DNA of 64,000 nucleotides from Mucilaginibacter endophyticus (GTDB lineage Bacteria; Bacteroidota; Bacteroidia; Sphingobacteriales; Sphingobacteriaceae). A program made the translations under genes and the position numbers. Where the stretch lies: the NCBI RefSeq assembly GCF_003351025.1, contig NZ_QPCG01000001.1, forward strand, positions 1,681,949 to 1,745,948, written 5' to 3'. The notes below the pieces were generated by a model, which made no database searches, was not told the DNA's origin, and was given only the letters and a program-made list of their open reading frames with translations. Numbering within the stretch: position 1 is the stretch's first letter; every line of letters begins with the position of its first letter. Positions 53,401-61,757 of the stretch are shown piece by piece.

Positions 53401-53502
53401 GAGGTGAGCAGTAATGAGCAATCGGCCATAACCTCTGGAGTTGATAACGGAGCATATCCTAATAACAAATCATTTATTGTGGGTATAGGTGTAACCCTGT
53501 AA
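50413..53502 (+). CDS. SusC/RagA TonB-linked outer-membrane transporter
   Basis: 1029 residues. A signal peptide (1-21, ending TIAQQ) is followed by a carboxypeptidase-like regulatory domain (about 33-112). There is no STN domain, so this receptor should not signal to an anti-sigma factor; no such gene is near. The TonB box region is VVVVGYGTQKRKDITGSV (about 113-130), and the plug has IYGTRGANGVIIITTKKG. The barrel ends DPEVSSNEQ...SFIVGIGVTL. With the SusD 24 bp downstream and sulfatases in the same operon, the substrate is probably a sulfated organic compound or glycan (inference). Confidence 0.95.
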   Translation: MKKLLLIPFLLLIGLPLLTIAQQTQPTINSHLVGRVIDSATREPLPGAVVKIQGTTHVVSTDIEGKFSFVTGQKFPYKLIITFTGYEKKEFIADGSPVEIKLKDAQTQLNQVVVVGYGTQKRKDITGSVASVPALALKQPVPSLDRALQGSVSGIQVTQATGQPGAGVTVQVRGVNSINAVAEPLYVIDGFPTSNSNSLTDAGVTNGPKINPLASINTSDIESIEVLKDASATAIYGTRGANGVIIITTKKGKAGVSSINYDGSYGKQEVIKTLSLLNTPQWEALRNDALVNSGKTAQTEAQLNPYNANTDWQDAAFRKGTSQNHSLSIFSGTERTRLAFSGNYFKQDGILQNTNFERYAGRVNVEHDYNDKFKISSFITGSRTTAQIAPQGVVPAILLMTPTTPVYNSDGSFFVKNIFEGTYGNPINTLYNQTNTTTTSRILGNIAGDYKITENLTARVLAGIDIIDNKQNRYLPSTVYEGSGYSGLGEVGTLNSFNWLNENTLTYNKKFGKHSLNVLAGFTQQQFKAEGSINGSSGFVSDYDTFNNLGSGSVTSISGSGFAIAPSTSSNIWALKSYLGRINYGFNSKYLLTLTLRADGSSKFAPGHQWASFPSAAVAWNASSEDFLKNVTAISQLKLRLSAGQTGNSDIPAYQSYSQLGYYRYNFGNSTVAGFAPNSLYNPNLTWEKTSQYDFGFDLGLFKDRVSVTADIYYKKTTNLLLYLPLPATSGLTIITNTAITNPQQYENVGSVQNKGFEIGINSRNLTGGFVWNTNLVFAVNRNKVLSLGGNGVNQFIPDSSLPSIIKVGEPIGSFIGYKTNGLIQTGGPVLTPAANTQPGGQNYQDINGDGKITQAADRVILGNSQPKFTGGITNTFSYKGVDLSVFLQGSYGNKIYNQQRAVLELGTGYTNATTTLLNRWTPTNTNTDVHSAYQDPAPTISDRFVENGSYLRLKSLSLGYTFPQAVLSRSPIKKVRVYVNAQNLATWTKYTGYDPEVSSNEQSAITSGVDNGAYPNNKSFIVGIGVTL

Positions 53503-53526
53503 CCGGTAACCTTTGATTTTTTTAAC

Positions 53527-55083
53527 ATGAAAACGAAAAATATTAAATACCTGGTTTTGTTGATCGCTTTTGGTGCCGCCTCGTGTGCCAAGCTCAATGA
53601 AGATCCACGGTCATTCATTCCGGCGAGCCAGTTTTACAAAACCCAGGCCGACGCGGTATCTGCTGTTACGGCGGCTTATTCCCTCCTCAATGCAGGTGCT
53701 AATTCAGTACAAACACCATATAACACACTTTTTAACACGGGTATGAATTTTATGGCCGATGATGAAGGCCCAGGCCCCGGCGCTACCAATGCCGACGTAC
53801 GCTCACAGGCGGTATTGGGGCATTCAGCAACCGGTTTGCGCATTTTGCAGATCTGGCAGCAACATTACGCGGCCATAAAAAAAGCCAATATTGCAATTGA
53901 TACCATTCCTGATATTAAGTTTGATGCTACCTTAAATAAGCGGTTGGTAGCCGAAGCCAAGTTTTTAAGGGCGCTTTACTACTTTAACCTGGTGCGTTTA
54001 TATGGTGATGTTCCGTTGGTGCTTCACGATCAAACGTCTATCAACCTGTCTGATCTGCAAGTGCCAAGAACAGCCGCGGGAACAGTTTACACGCAGATAG
54101 AAACCGATTTGACTGCTGCTGCAACTGATTTGCCTAATAACTATACCGGTGCAGATGTCGGCAGGGCTACAGCCGGAGCGGCATATTCCTTACTGGCCAA
54201 AGTTTACCTTACCGAACGTAAGTGGGACAAAGCTGTGACCCAGGCCGAGGCGGTGATCAACGGCCCATATGGGTACGATCTGTTTGCCAACTACGCAGAT
54301 GTGTTTTTACCGACATCTGAAAACGGTAAAGAGCATATTTTTTCGGCGCAGTTTAAAGCAAACTCTCAGGGGCAGGGTAACAACCAGGCACCGCGATCAA
54401 TATTGAATGGTATCCCAGGTATGGTAGGCAGCTATGCCGACCAGGTAGTATTTTATTCGGTGCCTGATGCTACCAAGCCAAACGGTGTAGATAAGTTTTT
54501 CAGTATTTATAAGCTGTACCCTGCCAATGACAAGCGCAAGCGGGTAAGTTTTGTAACACGCTTTCAAAGCCCTACAACCAACTTGTGGTATGGTAAGCTG
54601 AATGATGCAACTATCGCTAACGATTCAATCCCATTTTTTAATAAATACTATGATCCAAGTGTTGCCGCCAACGAAGCCGAATCAGGAGCAAATGTGTCTA
54701 TCATTCGTTTCTCGGAAGTATTGCTGATCCATGCCGAAGCGGAGAATGAACTGAACGGACCAACCGCTAAAGCTTATGCTTCTGTTAACAGGGTAAGGAG
54801 GCGCGCGGGGCTTGCTGATCTTGCCGGTCTTGACCAGGCATCATTCCGTGACGCGGTTTACCTGGAGCGCAGGCTGGAGTTTGTGTTTGAATATCAACGC
54901 TGGTTTGATCTGATCCGCGAGCGGGATGCTTCCGGTAATGGCATCCTGGAAGCCAGCTTGCTTAAAGTGGGTAAAACCAATGTGAGCAAAGGAGTTAAGG
55001 GTAAGTTCTACTTGTTCCCGATACCACAACAGGAAATTGATAACAGTAACGGCAAGCTAACCCAAAATCCGGGCTGGCAATAA
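53527..55083 (+). CDS. SusD/RagB family outer-membrane lipoprotein
   Basis: 518 residues. The lipobox FGAASC puts the lipidated Cys at residue 20, followed by AKLNEDPRSF. The core motif EAKFLRALYYFNLVRLYGDV (about 135-154) is canonical SusD. The C-terminus reads YLFPIPQQEIDNSNGKLTQN then PGWQ. It is the binding partner of the SusC 24 bp upstream and is followed 10 bp later by an NTF2-like gene. The pair should capture a sulfate ester at the cell surface for the sulfatases encoded downstream. Confidence 0.96.
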   Translation: MKTKNIKYLVLLIAFGAASCAKLNEDPRSFIPASQFYKTQADAVSAVTAAYSLLNAGANSVQTPYNTLFNTGMNFMADDEGPGPGATNADVRSQAVLGHSATGLRILQIWQQHYAAIKKANIAIDTIPDIKFDATLNKRLVAEAKFLRALYYFNLVRLYGDVPLVLHDQTSINLSDLQVPRTAAGTVYTQIETDLTAAATDLPNNYTGADVGRATAGAAYSLLAKVYLTERKWDKAVTQAEAVINGPYGYDLFANYADVFLPTSENGKEHIFSAQFKANSQGQGNNQAPRSILNGIPGMVGSYADQVVFYSVPDATKPNGVDKFFSIYKLYPANDKRKRVSFVTRFQSPTTNLWYGKLNDATIANDSIPFFNKYYDPSVAANEAESGANVSIIRFSEVLLIHAEAENELNGPTAKAYASVNRVRRRAGLADLAGLDQASFRDAVYLERRLEFVFEYQRWFDLIRERDASGNGILEASLLKVGKTNVSKGVKGKFYLFPIPQQEIDNSNGKLTQNPGWQ

Positions 55084-55093
55084 ACTCAATCTC

Positions 55094-55570
55094 ATGAAAA
55101 GATTAATTGTGATTGTCTTGTTGTCGATAGGTTTCCTGAAGCCGGTGTTTGCCCAAACTGCCGCCACTGAAAACGGTTCGCATGGTATCGATCCAAGGGT
55201 TAGCGCAGCTGTACTGCAGGTGCTTGACGAATACATGGCCACTTTTAACGCCAAAGATCTGAAAGGATGGGAAGATACTTACCAGTTTCCGCATTACAGG
55301 CTGGCGGGCGGTAAAATGTCGGTATTGGAAAAGGCTGGCTTGCGCGATTCGGCCAAAGTATTCGGCGAATTGCAAAAGGTGGGATGGGACCACAGCCAAT
55401 GGGACCACCGCAATATTGTACAGGCATCGGCAGATAAGGTGCACGTTGATACCCGCTTTTCCCGCTTCCGGGCAGATGGCAGCCTGATAGGACATTATGA
55501 ATCATTATACATTTTAACCAAAGAAAATGGCCGCTGGGGCGTAAAATTCCGCTCCAGCTACACCGAATAA
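55094..55570 (+). CDS. Exported NTF2/SnoaL-like protein
   Basis: 158 residues with a signal peptide (1-20, ending PVFAQT). The mature part reads as a small alpha+beta barrel of the NTF2/SnoaL type: VLDEYMATFNAKDLKGWEDT at the start and YILTKENGRWGVKFRSSYTE at the end. Such folds bind small molecules or act as isomerases and cyclases; no catalytic residues are clear. It lies 10 bp after SusD and 11 bp before the first sulfatase, so it is a core member of the locus. Its role may be to bind the sulfated substrate or product. Confidence 0.8.
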   Translation: MKRLIVIVLLSIGFLKPVFAQTAATENGSHGIDPRVSAAVLQVLDEYMATFNAKDLKGWEDTYQFPHYRLAGGKMSVLEKAGLRDSAKVFGELQKVGWDHSQWDHRNIVQASADKVHVDTRFSRFRADGSLIGHYESLYILTKENGRWGVKFRSSYTE

Positions 55571-55581
55571 ATTATTTACCA

Positions 55582-57417
55582 ATGAAAGCAAAGAAAATAA
55601 CATTGTTCCTGTCGCTTGGCTTGCTTGCAGCATTTACAGCCAAAGCGCAAAACGGACAGGCACCGGCATTTGGTGGCACGGTGGGTAAAACGCTTGATGA
55701 GTCAAAGGAGTGGTGGCCCGAGCCTCATAAAGCACCCGCCGGTGCACCAAACGTATTATGGATCATTTTAGATGACGTAGGCTTTGGCGCTACAAGCACC
55801 TTCGGCGGCATCATCAAAACTCCTAATTTTGATACGCTGGCCAATAACGGCCTGCGCTACACCAATTTTCACACGGCGGGTATTTGTGCGCCAACGCGTT
55901 CGGCCTTATTAACCGGGCGTAACCATCATTATGTTCACGAAGGTGGATTTTCGCATGTGAGCATGTCGGCCGGTTTCCCGGGATATGACGGGCGCATTCC
56001 ATCTGATAAGGGAACCATAGCTGAGATCTTACGTGAGAATGGTTATAACACCTTTGCCGTGGGTAAATATGGTTTAACGCCGGATGAGGATGCTACTGAT
56101 GCTGGTCCGTTTGACCGCTGGCCTACGGGTAAAGGCTTTGATCATTTCTTCGGATTTTTAGGATCGGCAACCGATCAGTACAAGCCCGACCTGGTTGAAG
56201 ATAATGCCCATGTAACACCAGATGGTCGCCACCTTACCGATCAGATCACCGATAAAGCTATCTTTTACCTTAGACGCCAGCATAAAGTAGCGCCTGATAA
56301 ACCGTTCTTTTTATACTATGCGCCGGGTGCTACCCACTCACCTCACCAGGTAGCTACCGAATGGAGCGATTTATACAAAGGTCAGTTTGACAGCGGTTGG
56401 GACGATTTCAGGGAAAAGGTTATCGCAAGGCAAAAAAAGTTAGGTATTATCCCAGCCTACGCAAAATTGCCTGAGCGTAACACACGGATCCCCGCCTGGA
56501 AATCACTGCCCGACGCCGAGAAAAAACTGTATGCCCGTTTCATGGAAGTTTATGCCGGATATTTAACCTATACCGATCATGAGGTTGGCAGGCTTATCAA
56601 TCACCTTAAACAAAGCGGTCAGCTTGATAATACGCTGGTATTTGTGATCATTGGCGATAACGGGGCCAGTAAAGAAGGTACGGTTCATGGTGTTATCAAT
56701 CCTAAAAAGAACTCGCCTAAACTGGTTGCAGAAGATGCTTACCTGAAAACCAATATTGAGGATATCACAGATATCGGCACGCCGCAGGCAAGCACCAACT
56801 ATCCGCTTGGATGGGCGCAAGCTGCTAATACACCGTTTAAATATTGGAAACAGGATGCCAACTCTGAAGGTGGTACGCGTAACCCATTGATAGTTTATTA
56901 TCCAAAAGGAATTAAAGATAAGGGCACTATCCGTACCCAGTACGGGCATGTGATTGATGTATTGCCTACTACGCTTGAGTACACCGGTATTAAACTGCCC
57001 GAATATATCAGGGGGATTAAACAGGATACCTTGCAAGGCACTTCATTGGTATATTCGTTTGACCATCCCGAGGCAAAATCAAAGCATGTTTTGCAGCACT
57101 ATTACATTTTCGGTTCGAGGTCGATTTATAGTGATGGCTGGAAGGCAGAAGCCGCGCATCACCCGGATAACGTAGAATTGGGCGACTTTAAGGTTGGACA
57201 AAACGTGCCTGATAAAAGCTTTGATGAGGATACCTGGGAATTGTATAACCTTAACGAGGATTTTAACGAGCGCATTGATCTCGCCAAAAAATATCCTGAA
57301 AAATTAAAGGAACTTAAAGCTGTTTTTGAAGCGCAGGCTCAAAAAAACAATCTATATCCATTTATCGACTGGTATGATGTGTATCACCAGCGTATCCACA
57401 AAAACTATAAAAAGTAA
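55582..57417 (+). CDS. Exported Cys-type arylsulfatase
   Basis: 611 residues with a signal peptide (1-22, ending AKAQN). The metal-binding start APNVLWIILDDVGFGAT (Asp about 64-65) is followed by the sulfatase signature CAPTR in GICAPTRSALLTGRNHH (Cys about 102), which is modified to formylglycine by FGE. Later conserved parts include AVGKYGLTPDED, YYAPGATHSPHQ and FVIIGDNGASKEGT. The family is arylsulfatase-like. It should hydrolyse a sulfate ester in the periplasm, releasing sulfate. The next gene is a close paralogue, suggesting tandem duplication. Confidence 0.95.
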   Translation: MKAKKITLFLSLGLLAAFTAKAQNGQAPAFGGTVGKTLDESKEWWPEPHKAPAGAPNVLWIILDDVGFGATSTFGGIIKTPNFDTLANNGLRYTNFHTAGICAPTRSALLTGRNHHYVHEGGFSHVSMSAGFPGYDGRIPSDKGTIAEILRENGYNTFAVGKYGLTPDEDATDAGPFDRWPTGKGFDHFFGFLGSATDQYKPDLVEDNAHVTPDGRHLTDQITDKAIFYLRRQHKVAPDKPFFLYYAPGATHSPHQVATEWSDLYKGQFDSGWDDFREKVIARQKKLGIIPAYAKLPERNTRIPAWKSLPDAEKKLYARFMEVYAGYLTYTDHEVGRLINHLKQSGQLDNTLVFVIIGDNGASKEGTVHGVINPKKNSPKLVAEDAYLKTNIEDITDIGTPQASTNYPLGWAQAANTPFKYWKQDANSEGGTRNPLIVYYPKGIKDKGTIRTQYGHVIDVLPTTLEYTGIKLPEYIRGIKQDTLQGTSLVYSFDHPEAKSKHVLQHYYIFGSRSIYSDGWKAEAAHHPDNVELGDFKVGQNVPDKSFDEDTWELYNLNEDFNERIDLAKKYPEKLKELKAVFEAQAQKNNLYPFIDWYDVYHQRIHKNYKK

Positions 57418-57437
57418 CCAATTAACCATTTACAATC

Positions 57438-59318
57438 ATGAAATCCGTTTATCAACGTATTGTCGCCTTATCGGCAATAGCCGTAGCAATGAGCGCGCCC
57501 GCTTTTGCGCAATTGCCGCAGGTAAAGGTAACTCCCGCTAATATAGCGCCTATCGATCCCGCTAATTATAAGGGCGTGGAAGGTAAAACCCTTGCCGAAT
57601 CAAAAGAGTGGTGGAATAAACCACTCAAAGCGCCGAAAGGCGCGCCTAACATTGTCTGGATTTTATTGGATGATGTGGGTTTTGGTGCATCGGGAACCTT
57701 TGGTGGTTTGATCAGCACACCCAATTTTGATACGCTGGCTAATAATGGCTTGCGCTATGTTAACTTCCATACGGCAGGTATTTGCGCGCCAACCCGTTCA
57801 TCATTGCTTACCGGGCGTAATCATCATTATGTACATATGGGTAATTTTGCCCATGCGTCAACGGCTGCTGGTTTTCCGGGCTATGACGGTCGCATTCCAC
57901 CAGATAAAGGGACTATTGCTGAGGCTTTGCGCGCAAATGGCTACAGCACTTACGCGGTTGGTAAATGGGGGGTAACGCCTGATGAGGATACTACCGCCGT
58001 TGGCCCGTTTGATCGCTGGCCAACAGGTAAGGGGTTCGACCATCATTTCGGCTTCCTGGAATCGGCTACGGATCAGTACAACCCGCCGCATTTGGTAGAG
58101 GATAATTTCCATATTAAACCCGATGGCCGCAACCTGAACGAGCAGATCACCGATAAGGCTATCGCCTATATTGATGCAGCACATAAAGCAGCACCAGATC
58201 AGCCATTCTTTTTATACTATGCACCCGGAGCTACCCACGCGCCACACCAGGTTAGTCATGAATGGAGCGACTTGTACAAAGGCAAATTTGACGAGGGCTG
58301 GGATGTTTACCGCCAAAAGGTTTTCGAAAATCAAAAGAAAGCCGGTTACATTCCTGCTTATGCAAAATTACCGGAACGTAATGAGCGTATCCAGGCCTGG
58401 AATAGTTTGCCTGCCGATCAGAAGAAATTGTACGCCCGGTTCATGGAAGTTTATGCAGGTTATCTGACCTACATTGACCACCAGGTAGGCCGTGTGATCA
58501 GTCACCTGAAAGCTTCCGGCCAGTTTGATAATACTTTGGTTTTTGTGATGATAGGGGATAATGGAGCCAGTAAGGAAGGAACGGTTCATGGTGTTATCGA
58601 TCCAAAAAACTCGGCAGCAACAACACTTGAGGCAGATTACATAAAAAAGAACGAAAGCGATTACGAAACCATCGGCACACCTGAAGCTTCAACCAATTAT
58701 CCTTTAGGTTGGGCACAGGCAGCCAATACGCCGTTTAAATACTGGAAATCAGACGCCGACGCTGAAGGTGGTACCCATAACCCGCTCATTGTTTATTATC
58801 CAAAACTCATTACCGAAAAAGGGGGTATTCGTACCCAGTACAGTCACGTATCTGATGTATTCCCAACCACTATTGAGGCTGCGGGTTTAAAATTACCGGA
58901 GTATGTTAAAGGCATTAAGCAGGATACCTTACAGGGCAAATCATTCTTTAGCTCGTTCAACAACGCGCAGGCAAAAACATTGCACACCCAGCAATACTAT
59001 TACATTTTTACTTCGAGGTCTATTTACAAAGATGGCTGGAAAGCCGAGGCGGCGCACCGCCCGGATAATGTTGACCTGCTGAACTTCCCGAAAGAGAAAA
59101 CCATTCCTGAACGCAATTACGATAAGGATGTTTGGAAGCTTTACAACCTGAACGAGGATTTTAACGAGCGCGTAGACCTCGCCAAAAAATATCCTGAGAA
59201 GCTGAAAGAGCTTAAAGACCTGTTCGACGCCGAAGCTAAAAAGAACCATATCTATCCCTTTATTGACAGGGACGATATCAACAACAAAAGGATCCATAAA
59301 CTCGAAAATAACAACTAA
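57438..59318 (+). CDS. Exported Cys-type arylsulfatase, tandem paralogue
   Basis: 626 residues with a signal peptide (1-24, ending PAFAQ). The same architecture as the preceding sulfatase: ILLDDVGFGASGTFGGLIST, the signature GICAPTRSSLLTGRNHH (Cys about 116) and FVMIGDNGASKEGTVHGVID. Long stretches of the two proteins match closely throughout, so a tandem duplication is likely. The N-terminus is about 14 residues longer. The gene begins 20 bp after the first sulfatase and ends 2 bp before the thioredoxin gene. The two may differ in substrate specificity. Confidence 0.95.
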   Translation: MKSVYQRIVALSAIAVAMSAPAFAQLPQVKVTPANIAPIDPANYKGVEGKTLAESKEWWNKPLKAPKGAPNIVWILLDDVGFGASGTFGGLISTPNFDTLANNGLRYVNFHTAGICAPTRSSLLTGRNHHYVHMGNFAHASTAAGFPGYDGRIPPDKGTIAEALRANGYSTYAVGKWGVTPDEDTTAVGPFDRWPTGKGFDHHFGFLESATDQYNPPHLVEDNFHIKPDGRNLNEQITDKAIAYIDAAHKAAPDQPFFLYYAPGATHAPHQVSHEWSDLYKGKFDEGWDVYRQKVFENQKKAGYIPAYAKLPERNERIQAWNSLPADQKKLYARFMEVYAGYLTYIDHQVGRVISHLKASGQFDNTLVFVMIGDNGASKEGTVHGVIDPKNSAATTLEADYIKKNESDYETIGTPEASTNYPLGWAQAANTPFKYWKSDADAEGGTHNPLIVYYPKLITEKGGIRTQYSHVSDVFPTTIEAAGLKLPEYVKGIKQDTLQGKSFFSSFNNAQAKTLHTQQYYYIFTSRSIYKDGWKAEAAHRPDNVDLLNFPKEKTIPERNYDKDVWKLYNLNEDFNERVDLAKKYPEKLKELKDLFDAEAKKNHIYPFIDRDDINNKRIHKLENNN

Positions 59319-59320
59319 TT

Positions 59321-60052
59321 ATGAAAAGCTTAAAAATTGTATTGCTTGCCCTACTGGTGGTTTTCATTGGCGAGGTAAAAGCGCAGTCGCCGGTTTTATT
59401 ATCGCTTGAAGCCTTTGCCGCTAAACTAAAACAAGCGAAAGAGCCGCAGATCCTGGATGCGCGTTCGGCAGAAGAGTTTGCGCAGAACCATATTAAAGGC
59501 GCGGTAAATGTTGATGCCAAAGCTGCAGATTATCAGCAAAAACTGGATGGCTTGAGCAAGGAAAAGCCAACTTTTGTTTATTCAATAGCAAACGGCCGCA
59601 GTACCGTACTTTCACGCGAGTTGCGGGCTAAAGGATTTAAGGATGTTGAAGAATTGCCGGGTGGTTTGGCCAACTGGATAGGTTCAGGTTATCCTATCAT
59701 TTCAACAACAAAAAAAGGTGTTTCGCTGTCAAAAGCTCAGTTTAATGAACTGGCGGCATCATCGTCTTTAGTGTTGGTTGATTTTGGGTCGAGATATTGC
59801 GGGGCCTGCAAAAAGCTGGTACCGGTACTTGATTCGCTAAAGGCAAATTCAGCTTTTGCGCCTAAAGTGATCAGTATTGAGGTTTATGACAATACCAACT
59901 TAGCCAAAGAGCTAAAAGTGAATGTACTGCCAACACTGGTGTTATACAAAAACGGCAAGGAAGTTTGGAAAAAGCAGGGCTTTTCATCAACCATGCAAAT
60001 TGAAGCTGCTGCCGAGCAAGCCAAAACCGGTTTGGCCGCCAGCGGCAAATAA
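59321..60052 (+). CDS. Exported rhodanese-like/thioredoxin fusion
   Basis: 243 residues with a signal peptide (1-21). An N-terminal rhodanese-like domain (about 25-128) has ILDARSAEEFAQNHIKGAVN and ELPGGLANWIGSGYP. In the active-site loop, VYCxxGxRS is replaced by VYSIANGRST, with Ser 88 at the place of the catalytic Cys, so sulfur transfer is unlikely. The C-terminal thioredoxin domain (about 140-240) keeps the CxxC motif CGAC (160-163). The product is thus probably a periplasmic thiol-redox protein. It could protect or reduce cysteines of the sulfatases or of FGE. It lies between the second and third sulfatases. Confidence 0.88.
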   Translation: MKSLKIVLLALLVVFIGEVKAQSPVLLSLEAFAAKLKQAKEPQILDARSAEEFAQNHIKGAVNVDAKAADYQQKLDGLSKEKPTFVYSIANGRSTVLSRELRAKGFKDVEELPGGLANWIGSGYPIISTTKKGVSLSKAQFNELAASSSLVLVDFGSRYCGACKKLVPVLDSLKANSAFAPKVISIEVYDNTNLAKELKVNVLPTLVLYKNGKEVWKKQGFSSTMQIEAAAEQAKTGLAASGK

Positions 60053-60060
60053 ACATAGCC

Positions 60061-61644
60061 ATGCTTAAGAAAATCAGCTACTTACTCATCGCTATATTTT
60101 ACATGGGGCCTGCGTTTGCGCAGGCCCCTAAACAAAAGCCCAATATCGTCATCATCCTGGCCGACGATATGGGCTTTTCTGATATTGGGTGTTTTGGCTC
60201 AGAGATCAGCACACCTAATATTGACAGGCTTGCCCGGGAAGGATTGAAGATGACGCAGTTTTACAATGCCGGCAGATGTTGCCCTTCACGTGCGGCGTTA
60301 CTTACCGGTTTGTATCCGCACCAGGCCGGTGTTGGCGATATGGTGAAATATAAAGGTTCGCCGGCCTACCAGGGGTATTTAAATGACCACAGTGCTACCG
60401 TTGCCGAGTTGCTGAAAGATGAGGCCGGTTATAATACCATAGTATCCGGCAAATGGCATGTGGGGCTGCAGCAATCTGCCTTAGCCTGCAACCGCGGGTT
60501 TGATAAATCATTTACCATGCTGAATAACGGCAGCAGTTATTTTAATTCGGCGCCGTTGTATAATGATGGCAGCAAGATCACCTTTATGCTGAATGACAGG
60601 GAGATCACCCGCAGTGATACGTCCAAATACTTGACGCAGGCTATTACCGATTTTGCTGTTAAATCATTAAACGAGATCAAGGATCAGCAAAAGCCTTTTT
60701 TTATGTACGTTGCTTACAACGCCCCGCACTGGCCTATCCAGGCGCTGCCCGAAGATATCGCGAAGTTTAAAGGCCAATACCTTAAAGGCTGGGACGTGTT
60801 GCGGAAACAGCGCTATGAAAAACAGCTTGCGGCAGGTATCATCAAAAAACAATGGCAACTATCAGCCAGGGATAAACGTGCACCGGACTGGGATTCATTA
60901 TCTCCAGAAGAAAAAGATAAATGGGATACCCGCATGGCCATTTACGCTGCTATGGTTTACCGTATGGATGCCTGTATTGGTGAGATCATGAGCAAACTGA
61001 AGCAATTAGGGAAAGATAAAAATACCATCGTCTTGTTCGCGTCAGATAATGGCGGGAGCGCCGACGAGGTTAAAAGCTTATCGACCGTGATACAAAAGAA
61101 CGGTACACCTGGCTCTATAAATTCAATTGATAGCTATGAGATCCCCTGGGCAAACGTGAGTAACACACCCTTTAAGTTATTCAAACGCAACACGCATGAA
61201 GGAGGCATAGCTACACCGCTTATTGCATGGTATCCCGGGCATATTAAAGCCGGGAGTTTCAATAATAATCCGGGGCATTTGATTGACCTGATGCCAACCT
61301 GCCTTGAACTTGCAGATATATCGTATCCAACTCAATTCAAAAACAAGCAGCTGACACCTTTAGCGGGTATTAGTTTGGTTGATGCTTTTAAAGGGAAACC
61401 TTATACAGGAAATGAAACTTTGTTTTGGGAACATGAGGGCAGCAGGGCAATAAGAAAAGGGCAATGGAAACTGGTTGCTGAGATCGGTGAGCCCTGGGAA
61501 TTATATGATCTGGAAGCTGACCGATCTGAAATAAATAACCTCGCTGCAAAGTATCCCGATAAAGTCAAAACGCTTGAAGTGGAATATCTGGAATGGGCAA
61601 AAAAAGTTGGTGTTGTTGATTGGAATACGATTAGAGGGTTATAA
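60061..61644 (+). CDS. Exported Cys-type sulfatase
   Basis: 527 residues with a signal peptide (1-20, ending PAFAQ). The start NIVIILADDMGFSDIG carries the metal Asp pair (about 35-36). The signature is GRCCPSRAALLTGLYPHQ, with Cys about 73 as the modified residue in CxPSR. Later motifs are SGKWHVG, MYVAYNAPHWPIQ and LFASDNGGSADE. It is less like the two tandem paralogues and belongs to a different sulfatase subfamily. It is the last gene of the operon; the 3' end is followed by a REP-like element and a T-run. Confidence 0.95.
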   Translation: MLKKISYLLIAIFYMGPAFAQAPKQKPNIVIILADDMGFSDIGCFGSEISTPNIDRLAREGLKMTQFYNAGRCCPSRAALLTGLYPHQAGVGDMVKYKGSPAYQGYLNDHSATVAELLKDEAGYNTIVSGKWHVGLQQSALACNRGFDKSFTMLNNGSSYFNSAPLYNDGSKITFMLNDREITRSDTSKYLTQAITDFAVKSLNEIKDQQKPFFMYVAYNAPHWPIQALPEDIAKFKGQYLKGWDVLRKQRYEKQLAAGIIKKQWQLSARDKRAPDWDSLSPEEKDKWDTRMAIYAAMVYRMDACIGEIMSKLKQLGKDKNTIVLFASDNGGSADEVKSLSTVIQKNGTPGSINSIDSYEIPWANVSNTPFKLFKRNTHEGGIATPLIAWYPGHIKAGSFNNNPGHLIDLMPTCLELADISYPTQFKNKQLTPLAGISLVDAFKGKPYTGNETLFWEHEGSRAIRKGQWKLVAEIGEPWELYDLEADRSEINNLAAKYPDKVKTLEVEYLEWAKKVGVVDWNTIRGL

Positions 61645-61665
61645 TAAGGGGAGTTCAAAAAACAT

Positions 61666-61756
61666 GTCATTGAGCGAAGCGTGGCAATCGCATGCTATAC
61701 AGGGCGAACATGCTTCCGTGCGATTGCCACGCTTCGTACCTCGCAATGACTTTTTT
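61666..61756. repeat. REP-like inverted repeat, family A copy 2
   Basis: An 85-bp element with inverted ends GTCATTG (61666) and CAATGAC (ends 61750), followed by TTTTTT (61751-61756). Internally it has GCGAAGCGTGGCAATCGCAT and its imperfect complement near 61709-61735. It matches the copy at 9119-9203 over nearly its whole length with a few changes. It lies between the convergent sulfatase and topoisomerase genes and may terminate both transcripts. Confidence 0.85.
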
Positions 61757-61757
61757 A

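Noticed and set aside
56563..57036. 157-aa ORF on the minus strand
   Set aside because: Shadow of the first sulfatase.
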